A model generated the notes under the pieces. The model was given only the letters and a program-made list of their open reading frames with translations, was not told the origin of the DNA and ran no database searches. DNA of 64,000 nt from Pseudonocardia sp. EC080619-01 (GTDB taxonomy: Bacteria > Actinomycetota > Actinomycetes > Mycobacteriales > Pseudonocardiaceae), in the NCBI RefSeq assembly GCF_001420995.1, contig NZ_CP012184.1, positions 5,316,501-5,380,500 of the forward strand. The letters run 5' to 3'. Of this stretch, positions 56,222 through 64,000 are shown one piece after another. Position numbers and translations under genes: made by a program. The stretch's first letter is position 1, and every line of letters begins with the position of its first letter.

Positions 56222-57721
56222 ATGACGCGCCCCGGTACGACCGGCACCTCCGCCGAGCAGGACGCCGTACCCGGTGATCTCAGCTCGCGGCTGTACAACC
56301 ACGACCTCGCCCCGACCCGCGTCGAGGGCCGGTCGTGGAAGGCCTACAACATCTTCACGCTCTGGGCCGTCGACGTGCACAGCCTGGGCAACTACGGCTT
56401 CGCGCTCGGCCTGTTCGCGCTCGGTCTCGGCGCCTGGCAGATCATGGTGTCGCTGGGCATCGGGGCGCTGCTGCTGTTCGTCCTGCTGACGGTCGCCGGG
56501 TACATGGGCTGGCGGACCGGGCTGCCGTTCCCGGTGATGAGCCGGATCTCGTTCGGGGTCCGGGGCGCGCAGCTGCCGGCGATGGTCCGGGGCGTCGTCG
56601 CGATCGCCTGGTTCGGCATCCAGACCTACCTCGCCACCCAGGTGCTCACCGTGATGGTGCTGGCCGTCGCCCCCGGAGCCGGGGCGCTGGAGGAGGTCTC
56701 GTTCCTCGGCCTGTCCGCGCTCGGCTGGATCTGCTTCCTGGCGCTGTGGGTGATCCAGGTCGTCATCCTGCTGTACGGCATGGACGGCATCCGCCGCTAC
56801 GAGGCGTTCGCCGGGCCGGTCGTGCTGGTCACCCTGGCCGCGCTGGCCGGCTGGATGCTCTGGCAGACCGGCGGCGACATCGCCTGGTCGGTGCCCGAGC
56901 CCCTCACCGGGGGCACCATGTGGGTGCAGATCCTCGCCGGTGCCGCTCTGTGGACGGCGATCTACGGGACGTTCGTCCTCAACTTCTGCGACTTCACCCG
57001 CAACTCCACCAGCACGTCGGCGATCCGCCGGGGCAGCTTCTGGGGGATCCTGCCGAACACGCTGTTCTTCGGGTTCGTGGTCGTCGTGCTGGCCGGTGGC
57101 CAGTTCCGGATCGACGGGCAGGTAATCTCCAGCCCCAGCGACGTCGTCGACACGATCCCGAACACGCCGCTGCTGCTGCTCGCCTCGGCCGCGCTGCTGG
57201 TCCTGACGGTCGCGGTGAACCTCATGGCCAACTTCGTCGCGCCCTGCTACGCGCTGTCCAACCTGATGCCGACGGTCCTGGACTTCCGCCGGGCCGGGAT
57301 CGTCAGCGCCGTGCTCGGCCTGGTGATCCTGCCGTGGAACCTCTACGACAACCCGGTCGTGATCGTCTACTTCCTCGGCGTGCTGGGCGCGCTGCTCGGG
57401 CCGCTGTTCGGGATCGTGATGGCCGACTACTGGCTGGTGCGGCGCGGCCGGGTCGACGTGCCCGCGCTCTACTCGGAGGACCCGGACAGTGCCTACCACT
57501 ACCGGAGCGGGGTCAACCTGCGCGCGGTCGCGGTCTTCGTCCCCTCGGCGGCCCTGGCCGTCGTGGCCGGGTTCGTCCCCGCGATGGAGGCCGTCGCACC
57601 GTTCTCCTGGTTCCTCGGCGCCGCGGTCGCCGCGATCGGAACGGTCCTGGTCGCCCCGCGCGGCGCGGACTACCGTGCCGTGTCCGGCGAGCACATCGCG
57701 GTGCGGTCCTCCGAGCACTGA
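56222..57721 (+). CDS. NCS1-family allantoin permease
   Basis: 499 residues, about 12 helices. N-terminal RLYNHDLAPTRVEGRSWKAYNIFTLWAVDVHSLGNYGFALGLF and FPVMSRISFGVRGAQLPAMVRGVVAIAWFGIQTYLA are typical of the NCS1 allantoin/uracil/hydantoin carriers; FVLNFCDFTRNSTS and the C-terminal MADYWLVRRGRVDVPALYSEDPDSAYHYRSGVN fit PucI-like members. Allantoin is the likely substrate because allantoinase lies in the same operon. First gene of the rightward operon. Confidence 0.9.
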   Translation: MTRPGTTGTSAEQDAVPGDLSSRLYNHDLAPTRVEGRSWKAYNIFTLWAVDVHSLGNYGFALGLFALGLGAWQIMVSLGIGALLLFVLLTVAGYMGWRTGLPFPVMSRISFGVRGAQLPAMVRGVVAIAWFGIQTYLATQVLTVMVLAVAPGAGALEEVSFLGLSALGWICFLALWVIQVVILLYGMDGIRRYEAFAGPVVLVTLAALAGWMLWQTGGDIAWSVPEPLTGGTMWVQILAGAALWTAIYGTFVLNFCDFTRNSTSTSAIRRGSFWGILPNTLFFGFVVVVLAGGQFRIDGQVISSPSDVVDTIPNTPLLLLASAALLVLTVAVNLMANFVAPCYALSNLMPTVLDFRRAGIVSAVLGLVILPWNLYDNPVVIVYFLGVLGALLGPLFGIVMADYWLVRRGRVDVPALYSEDPDSAYHYRSGVNLRAVAVFVPSAALAVVAGFVPAMEAVAPFSWFLGAAVAAIGTVLVAPRGADYRAVSGEHIAVRSSEH

Positions 57722-57778
57722 CCACACTGACCACACTGACCCCCGCCCTCCCGAGTTGCAACGGAAGGACTGCGCGAC

Positions 57779-58504
57779 ATGCGGATCCTCGTCGTCAACG
57801 TCAACACCACCGAGTCGGTCACCGAGGCGATCGCGGCGTCGGCGCGTGCCGTCGCGGCGCCCGGGACGGAGATCGTCGGGCTGACGCCGCGGTTCGGCGC
57901 CGAGTCCGTCGAGGGCAATCTGGAGAGCTACCTCGCCGCCGTCGGTGTCGCCGACGCCGTCGCCCGCTACCGCGAGCCGTTCGACGCGGTGATCCAGGCC
58001 GGCTACGGCGAGCACGGCCGCGAGGGTCTGCAGGAGATGCTCGACGTACCCGTCGTCGACATCACCGAGGCGGCCGCCGCCACCGCGATGTACCTGGGGC
58101 ACCGCTACTCGGTGGTGACCACCCTGGACCGCACGGTCCCGCTCATCTCCGACCGCTTGCTGCTGGCCGGGCTGGACCGGCGGTGCGCGTCGGTCCGCGC
58201 GTCCGGGCTGGCGGTGCTCGAGCTGGAGGAGGACCCGGCCCGGGCGGTCGCGGCGATCGTCGCGCAGGCCCGCCGGGCGGTCGCCGAGGACGGCGCCGAG
58301 GTGATCTGCCTCGGGTGCGGCGGGATGGCCGGCCTGGAGGAGAAGGTCCGTGCCGAGACCGGCGTGCCGGTCGTCGACGGTGTCCCCGCCGCCGTCACCG
58401 TGGCGGAGTCGCTGGTCCGCCTGGGCCTGTCCACCTCGAAGTCCCGCACCTACGCGGCCCCGCGCACCAAGAAGATCACCGGATTCCCCCTGGAGGCATC
58501 GTGA
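57779..58504 (+). CDS. Asp/Glu/hydantoin racemase-family protein lacking the first catalytic cysteine
   Basis: 241 residues, VVNVNTTESVTEAIAASARAVAAPGTEIVGLTP at the N-terminus. In hydantoin and allantoin racemases the first active-site cysteine lies in an ACFGDPGL-type segment; here that segment reads QAGYGEHGRE, with G75 in place of cysteine. The second cysteine is present (C180 in ICLGCGGMAGL). This Gly/Cys pattern is that of arylmalonate decarboxylase rather than a two-base racemase. Its stop overlaps the allantoinase start (GTGA), so it acts in allantoin use, perhaps as an isomerase by another mechanism. Confidence 0.8.
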   Translation: MRILVVNVNTTESVTEAIAASARAVAAPGTEIVGLTPRFGAESVEGNLESYLAAVGVADAVARYREPFDAVIQAGYGEHGREGLQEMLDVPVVDITEAAAATAMYLGHRYSVVTTLDRTVPLISDRLLLAGLDRRCASVRASGLAVLELEEDPARAVAAIVAQARRAVAEDGAEVICLGCGGMAGLEEKVRAETGVPVVDGVPAAVTVAESLVRLGLSTSKSRTYAAPRTKKITGFPLEAS

Positions 58505-59901
58505 CGAGCTACGACCTGGTGGTCCGCGGGCAGCGGATCATGACGACGGCCGGGGAGCAGCCCCGGGAGGTCGGCGTCACCGGGGGGCGGATCGTCGCGA
58601 TCGAGCCGCTGGGCAACGGCCTCGACGGCACCCGGGTGATCGAGCTCGCCGACGACGAGGTGCTGCTGCCCGGGCTCGTCGACACCCACGTGCACGTCAA
58701 CGAGCCCGGCCGCACCGAGTGGGAGGGCTTCGCCTCGGCGACCCGGGCCGCCGCGGCCGGCGGGGTCACCACGATCGTCGACATGCCGCTGAACTCCATC
58801 CCGCCGACGGTCGACGTCGCGGCGCTGGAGGTGAAGCGCAAGGTCGCCGCCGACCAGGCCTTCGTCGACGTCGGGTTCTGGGGCGGCGCGGTGCCGGGCA
58901 ACGCCGGTGACCTGCGCGGCCTGCACGACGAGGGCGTCTTCGGCTTCAAGTGCTTCCTGCTGCACTCCGGCGTCGACGAGTTCCCGCCGCTCGACGCGGA
59001 CGAGATGGAGCGGGACATGGCCGAGCTGGCCACGTTCGACGCCGTCATGATCGTCCACGCCGAGGACTCGCGGGCGATCGAGAAGGCGCCCACCCCGCAC
59101 GGTTCGGCGTACGCGTCGTTCCTGGCATCGCGGCCCCGTGGCGCGGAGAACCTCGCCATCGCCGAGGTGATCGAGCGGGCGCGGTGGACCGGGGCGCGGG
59201 CGCACGTGCTGCACGTGTCGTCGTCGGACGCGCTGCCGATGCTCGCGACCGCGCGCCGCGACGGCGTCCGGATCACCGCGGAGACCTGCCCGCACTACCT
59301 GACGCTGTTCGCCGAGGAGATCGCCGACGGCGCCACCACGCACAAGTGCTGCCCGCCGATCCGGGAGGCGTCGAACCGGGAGCTGCTCTGGGAGGGGCTG
59401 CTGGAGGGGACGATCGACTGCATCGTCTCCGACCACTCGCCCTCCACGGCGGAGCTGAAGCTGCTCGACTCCGGGGACTTCGGGCTGGCCTGGGGCGGGG
59501 TGTCGTCGCTGCAGCTGGGGCTGTCCCTGGTGTGGAGCGAGGCCCGGCGGCGCGGCATCGGGCTGGAGCAGGTCGTGCGGTGGATGGCGGCCAAGCCCGC
59601 CGAGCTGGTCGGGCTCACCTCCAAGGGGAAGGTCGCACTGGGCTACGACGCCGACCTCACCGTCTTCGCCCCGGACGCCGCGTTCGTCGTCGACCCGGCC
59701 CGGCTGCACCACAAGAACAAGGTCAGCGCCTACGCCGGCCGGTCGCTCGCCGGCGTGGTCCGCCGGACGATCCTGGCCGGTCACGACGTGGACACCGGAG
59801 CGGGCGCGGTGCCCCGGGGCCGGCTGCTGCGCCGCGGGTCGGTGGAGCAGGTCGTGGAGCGGGCCGCCGAGGTCCACGCCCCGGCGCCGGACGAGGGCTA
59901 G
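58501..59901 (+). CDS. allB: Allantoinase
   Basis: 466 residues, cyclic amidohydrolase that opens allantoin to allantoate. Metal ligands: LVDTHVHVNEPGRTEWEGF (HxH), the carboxylated lysine in FGFKCFLLHSG, histidines in MIVHAED and HVLHVSSSDALP, and the aspartate in CIVSDHSPST. TTIVDMPLNSIPPTV is specific for allantoinase among relatives. The GTG overlaps the stop of the racemase-family gene. The next steps (allantoate to ureidoglycolate to glyoxylate) have no gene in the window. Confidence 0.94.
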   Translation: MTSYDLVVRGQRIMTTAGEQPREVGVTGGRIVAIEPLGNGLDGTRVIELADDEVLLPGLVDTHVHVNEPGRTEWEGFASATRAAAAGGVTTIVDMPLNSIPPTVDVAALEVKRKVAADQAFVDVGFWGGAVPGNAGDLRGLHDEGVFGFKCFLLHSGVDEFPPLDADEMERDMAELATFDAVMIVHAEDSRAIEKAPTPHGSAYASFLASRPRGAENLAIAEVIERARWTGARAHVLHVSSSDALPMLATARRDGVRITAETCPHYLTLFAEEIADGATTHKCCPPIREASNRELLWEGLLEGTIDCIVSDHSPSTAELKLLDSGDFGLAWGGVSSLQLGLSLVWSEARRRGIGLEQVVRWMAAKPAELVGLTSKGKVALGYDADLTVFAPDAAFVVDPARLHHKNKVSAYAGRSLAGVVRRTILAGHDVDTGAGAVPRGRLLRRGSVEQVVERAAEVHAPAPDEG

Positions 59902-59919
59902 ACTTCCGTCATGCGGAAG
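59899..59919 (+). promoter_or_regulatory. Autoregulatory site and leaderless promoter of the IclR gene
   Basis: TAGACT (59899-59904) lies 6 nt before the ATG at 59911. CTTCCG-tcatg-CGGAAG (59903-59919) is a perfect palindrome spanning the start codon, of the same type as the site at 56186-56204. Binding would block initiation directly. Confidence 0.7.
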
Positions 59920-60726
59920 AACGTGTCCGACGACGACGTGGCGGCCGAGGTGGCCGGTGGCGTCCCCGCGCGCTCCGGGACCGTCCAGGCCGTCGAACGG
60001 GCCGTCGACCTGCTCGAGGCGATGGCCGACGCCGGCGGCACCGTGAGCCTGTCCCACCTCGCCGCCAGCTCCGGGCTGCCGCTGCCCACGATCCACCGGC
60101 TCGTCCGGACCCTGGCCGGGCGCGGCTACGTCCGGCAGCAGTCGTCGCGGGAGTACGCGCTCGGCCCCCGCCTCGTGCGGCTCGGGGACACCGCGGGCCG
60201 GCTGGTCGGCGTCTGGGCCCAGCCGCGGCTGGCGAGCCTGGTCGACGAGCTGGGGGAGAGCGCCAACCTGGCGATGCTGGAGGGCAACCAGGTCGTCTAC
60301 GTGGCCCAGGAGCCCGGCCGGCACTCGATGCGGATGTTCACCGAGGTCGGGCGCCGCGTGTCGCCGCACTGCACCGCCGTCGGGAAGGCGCTGCTCGCCC
60401 GCATGCCGGCCGACCGGGCGCGGGAGATCCTGCGGCACACCGACTTCGTCCGGCACACCGACAACACCGTCACCGACATCGACCAGTTCGGCGCCGAGCT
60501 GGAGAAGGTCCGTGCGACCGGGTACGCGATCGACGAGGGCGAGCAGGAGCTCGGGGTGCGGTGCGTCGCCGTCGCGCTGGACGGGCCGTTGCCGGCCGCC
60601 GTCTCCATCTCGGGGCCGACGACCCGGATGACCGACACCCTGGTCGACTCCGCCGTCCCGAGGCTGAAGGCGGCCGCCGACGCACTGGTCGCCGAGCTCG
60701 CCCGGCAGGACGCCGCCGGCGCCTGA
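59911..60726 (+). CDS. IclR-family regulator of the allantoin/glyoxylate island
   Basis: 271 residues. After about 25 residues comes the winged HTH SGTVQAVERAVDLLEAMADAGGTVSLSHLAASSGLPLPTIHRLVRTLAGRGYVRQ, then the effector domain with YVAQEPGRHSMRMFTEVGRRVSPHCTAVGKALLARMP and GVRCVAVALDG. In its role it parallels E. coli AllR, which responds to glyoxylate and allantoin; here too the likely ligand is a pathway intermediate. The start is fixed by the -10 box 6 nt upstream; operator copies lie here and in the 56.0-56.2 kb promoter. Confidence 0.9.
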   Translation: MRKNVSDDDVAAEVAGGVPARSGTVQAVERAVDLLEAMADAGGTVSLSHLAASSGLPLPTIHRLVRTLAGRGYVRQQSSREYALGPRLVRLGDTAGRLVGVWAQPRLASLVDELGESANLAMLEGNQVVYVAQEPGRHSMRMFTEVGRRVSPHCTAVGKALLARMPADRAREILRHTDFVRHTDNTVTDIDQFGAELEKVRATGYAIDEGEQELGVRCVAVALDGPLPAAVSISGPTTRMTDTLVDSAVPRLKAAADALVAELARQDAAGA

Positions 60727-60793
60727 CTTGACCGTGCCGTAACGGCATCGTGTCGACTGCTCCCACCGACGACGAGCGACGGGAGCAGGAGCG

Positions 60794-61702
60794 ATGACCA
60801 GGATGGACGAGCACGCGGACGGCCGGGCACCGGGGACGAGCTGGCCGCGGCGCAGCGAGCGGGACGCCGCGCGGAGCACGACGGAGCCGATCCCGGTGGT
60901 CCCCGCGGCGGGTGTCGCCGCCCCGGCTCCGCCGGCACCGCGGAAGCGTTTCCGGTGGCGCAGCAAGGACTACTCGCCGGAGGAGCTGGCCGAGGCGAAG
61001 CAGGCATGGCGGGACGCCGTGCCGTGGGACCACCCGATGTCGCGGGGCGACAAGTTCCTGGTGTTCGCGACCTTCGGTGTCGTGCTGCTGATGATGGCGT
61101 CGATGCCGGTGCGGCCGTTCCTCCTGGCGTCGCACCCGATCGCCCTCAGCGCGGTCACCGGCAGCCTGTCGGCGATCGGTGCCGGTGCCGCGTTCGCCCG
61201 GATCGGTGAGGGCGCACTCTGGCTGGTGGTCGCCGCCGGCGTGTTCGGGATGATCAAGTTCGACTGGCTGTTCTGGCTGGCCGGCCGCCGGTGGGGCGAG
61301 AAGATCATCGAGCTGTGGGCGCCGGGCGACGTCGCGAAGCGGTTCGTGGCGCGGGTCCGGTCCTGGCCCGCGTGGGCGATGCCGCTGGTCGTGATGGCAG
61401 CGGCGCTGCCGGGGATCCCGGCACCCGCCGTGTTCGCGGTCGCCGGGCTGAGCGGTATGGGGCTGGTCCGGTTCCTGGTCTTCGACGCGATCGGCGCCGC
61501 GATGATCACCGGCCTCGTGGCGGGGCTGGGCTACGGGGTCGGACAGCACGCGGTCGACGTGGTCCTGATGATCGACGACTACGCCCTGTGGATCACCCTG
61601 GGACTGGTGGCCGTGGTGTCGGTGCGCGCGGGCTACCGCGGCTACAAGGAGGACCGGGAGAAGAAGGCCGCCCGCGCCGCGGCCGCTCCGGGGGAGGGCT
61701 GA
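60794..61702 (+). CDS. DedA/VTT-type membrane protein
   Basis: 302 residues. About 75 residues of disordered N-terminus (proline/alanine-rich, ending KRFRWRSKDYSPEEL) precede a membrane domain with about five helices. The text FARIGEGALWLVVAAGVFGMIKFDWLFWLAGRRWGEKIIELW and PAWAMPLVVMAAALPGIPAPAVFAVAGLSGMGLVRFL resembles the SNARE-associated (VTT/DedA) fold with its re-entrant loops. Such proteins move or flip lipids. GGGAG/AGGAG precede the ATG. No obvious link to its neighbours. Confidence 0.75.
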   Translation: MTRMDEHADGRAPGTSWPRRSERDAARSTTEPIPVVPAAGVAAPAPPAPRKRFRWRSKDYSPEELAEAKQAWRDAVPWDHPMSRGDKFLVFATFGVVLLMMASMPVRPFLLASHPIALSAVTGSLSAIGAGAAFARIGEGALWLVVAAGVFGMIKFDWLFWLAGRRWGEKIIELWAPGDVAKRFVARVRSWPAWAMPLVVMAAALPGIPAPAVFAVAGLSGMGLVRFLVFDAIGAAMITGLVAGLGYGVGQHAVDVVLMIDDYALWITLGLVAVVSVRAGYRGYKEDREKKAARAAAAPGEG

Positions 61703-61730
61703 CCGGGCCCCGGCCGGCGGCGCCCGTCCG

Positions 61731-62336
61731 TCACCCCGTGCCCCCGACGACGGCCGCGAGCCGGCCCAGCTGGTCCGGGTCGTCCAGCGCCGACCCGACG
61801 GCGACCATCGACGCCCCGGCCGCGAGGTAGTCCGGCGCGCACCGGGCGTCCATCCCGCCGGTGGCGACGAACGAGACCTCGGGGAACGGCCCGCGGGCCA
61901 TCCCCGTGAACCAGCGCAGGCCCAGCGCGTCGGCCGGGAACGCCTTCACCCACGTGCAGCCGAGCGCCACCGCGGCCTGGATCTCCGAGGCGGTGGCGAC
62001 CCCGGGCAGGTGCGCGATGCCCCGCTCGGCACAGCCCGTCACGATCCGGGCGTCCAGGCCCGGGGCGACGCAGAACGGCACACCGAGCTGCTCGCACACG
62101 TCGACCTGCTCGGGGCGGGTGACGGTGCCCGCCCCCACCGGCAGGCCCCGCTCACGCCCCTCCGCCAGCACCGCCTCCAGCACGGGGACGGCGTCCGCCG
62201 ACCCGATCGGGACCTCGACCAGCTCGATGCCGAGGTCCCAGGCGGTGCGGGCCAGGCGCAGGGTCTCGGTGAGCGGCAGGTTCCGCAGGATCGCCATCAC
62301 CCGGTGGCCGGCGAACAGCTCCTCGGCAGGGTTCAC
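61731..62336 (-). CDS. KDPG/KDPGal-type 2-keto-3-deoxy-6-phosphate aldolase
   Basis: 201 residues, class I aldolase of the Eda family: VMAILRNLPLTETLRLARTAWDLGIELVEVPIGS (first catalytic glutamate), VGAGTVTRPEQV, FCVAPGLDARIV and the Schiff-base lysine in GCTWVKAFPADALG. It splits a 2-keto-3-deoxy-6-phospho sugar acid into pyruvate and glyceraldehyde 3-phosphate. The GTG overlaps the kinase stop (GTGA, 62333-62336), so kinase and aldolase are made together, a KDG or KDGal degradative pair. Confidence 0.92.
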   Translation of the reverse strand: MNPAEELFAGHRVMAILRNLPLTETLRLARTAWDLGIELVEVPIGSADAVPVLEAVLAEGRERGLPVGAGTVTRPEQVDVCEQLGVPFCVAPGLDARIVTGCAERGIAHLPGVATASEIQAAVALGCTWVKAFPADALGLRWFTGMARGPFPEVSFVATGGMDARCAPDYLAAGASMVAVGSALDDPDQLGRLAAVVGGTG

Positions 62337-63326
62337 AGCAGCGCCTCCAGCTCGTGCAGCCCGGTGCCGCGGCGGGCCGCCCAGTCGTCGGTGGTGCCCT
62401 CGGCGAGCCGGCGGATGCGGTCCGCCTCCGGCAGCGGGGGCAGGTCGCCGATGTGCCGCAACGCGAGCGCCGCCATGAGGTGGCCGAGCCGGGCCCGGCG
62501 GGCGGCGTCGTACCCGGCCAGGAGCCCGGCGAGGTACCCGGCCGCGAACGCGTCCCCGGCCCCGACCGGCTCGATCACGTCGACCTGCAGGGCCGGGACG
62601 AAGACCTCCGCGGTCCCGGTGAACACGGTCGCGCCCCGGTCGTCGTCCTTCACGACGACCTCGGGGACGCCCGGCAGCAGCGCGCGGACCGCTGCGGCGT
62701 CGGGGGTGTCCCACAGCCGCTCCGCCTCGTCCCGGCCGACGATCACGACGTCGGACGCGCGGGCCAGCTCCAGCAGCCGGGGCGCGGCCGAGGCCGCGGA
62801 CCAGAGCCCCGGACGGTGGTTGACGTCGAAGCTGACCAGCGGGCCTGCGCCCGTCCGCCCCCGCACGATCCGCTCGAGGAGCGCGTCGCAGGACGCGGAC
62901 AGGGCCGGGGTGATGCCGCTGAGATGGCACAGCCTGCGGTCGGGCAGCCGCAGTGCGGGCAGGTCGTCGGTGGACAGCGCCGAGGCGGCCGACCCGCGCC
63001 GGTAGTAGTAGACCGGGCTGCCGGGTACGGCGACGTCCTTGACGTAGAGCCCGGTGGGCAGCGCCGGGTCCGCCGGCGCCCGGTCCACCTGCACGCCGCG
63101 CTCCCGGAGCAGGTCGAGCACCCGCGTCCCGAACGGGTCCGCACCGATCCGGCCGAACCACTCGACGTCGGCGCCGAGGTGGGCCATGCCGACGGCGACG
63201 TTGGCCTCGGCGCCGGCGACCCGCACGTCCAGGTCGGGGGCGCTCGTCAACGGCCGGCCGCTGGACGTGGCCAGCTGGATCATCGTCTCGCCCACGCACA
63301 GCGTGGACGGGACCGGTGCGGCGTGC

Positions 63327-63337
<11 letters not shown>
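62333..63337 (-). CDS. PfkB-family sugar kinase (probably 2-keto-3-deoxygluconate kinase)
   Basis: 334 residues: LCVGETMIQLAT at the N-terminus, GGxx-like VAGAEANVAVGMAHLGADVEWFGRIGADPFG (PfkB signature 1) and DVIEPVGAGDAFAAGYLAG (signature 2, with the catalytic aspartate in GAGDAF). The TTG at 63337 overlaps the end of the upstream ABC gene and is preceded by GGGAG; there is no ATG or GTG before the conserved N-terminus. Paired with the Eda-type aldolase, KDG-type specificity is likely. Confidence 0.88.

Positions 63338-64000
<663 letters not shown>

Noticed and set aside
57718-57743. Short direct repeat TGACCACAC in the permease-racemase gap
   Set aside because: Only two copies of 9 bp next to the stop codon; more likely chance or harmless slippage than a regulatory element.
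54796-59901. A CRISPR, phage-defence or mobile island in the accessory stretches
   Set aside because: No transposase, integrase, direct-repeat array, attachment-type repeats flanking a tRNA, or defence-type domains were found; GC content and codon use are uniform through the window.

Overview
The window is a 64 kb piece of a very GC-rich actinobacterial chromosome. Codon third positions are almost all G or C, GTG (and some TTG) starts are common, and gene content points to Pseudonocardiaceae (Pseudonocardia-like); the family assignment is an inference from gene content, not from a marker gene. I see no rRNA, tRNA, CRISPR array, insertion sequence, phage or plasmid genes.

Backbone. From memory of Mycobacterium tuberculosis (Rv1461-Rv1478), the order sufD-sufC-sufS-sufU-DUF59, ABC-F ATPase, small HTH protein, acnR-type TetR, acn, ripA is an old actinobacterial block. 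All of these are present here in that order and with the same relative strands (1-3408, 8175-9797, 10123-10332, 14117-14692, 30480-33287, 33621-34997). Lineage-specific genes are inserted between them: an acetyltransferase, adenylate cyclase, universal stress protein and lycopene cyclase (3.5-8.0 kb); dhaKL (12.4-14.1 kb); the complete ergothioneine operon egtABCD (14.8-19.3 kb); and a mixed group with a serine hydrolase, AraC, methyltransferase, cupin, NUDIX, VOC, a TetR-controlled oxygenase/acyl-CoA dehydrogenase pair and a malonate matB-matC/IclR unit (19.4-30.4 kb).

Right half. 35-42 kb holds msrA, an L,D-transpeptidase, small membrane proteins, a frameshifted alpha/beta hydrolase, a TetR/MFS efflux pair and a NarL-type two-component system. 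43.4-47.2 kb is a ferric-iron ABC importer behind an IdeR/DmdR box. A fatty acid desaturase, an isocitrate lyase-family enzyme and a trio of small poorly known proteins follow. 50.9-60.7 kb is an allantoin and glyoxylate catabolic island: a leftward operon (allophanate hydrolase-related protein, hyi, glxR, gcl, glycerate kinase) and a rightward operon (permease, racemase-family protein, allantoinase, IclR regulator). 61.7-64 kb begins a sugar-acid operon (KDPG-type aldolase, PfkB kinase, sugar ABC ATPase) running off the window.

Regulatory sites are readable. An AcnR-type operator lies upstream of both acn and acnR/egtA. Copies of TTCCG-N5-CGGAA sit in the divergent promoter of the allantoin island and over the start of its IclR gene. 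A 24-bp TetR palindrome precedes the MpaB-like oxygenase. At least nine genes have a TANNNT -10 box 6-8 nt before the start codon, as expected for leaderless mRNAs. The ABC-F gene has a candidate leader peptide plus hairpin in front of it.
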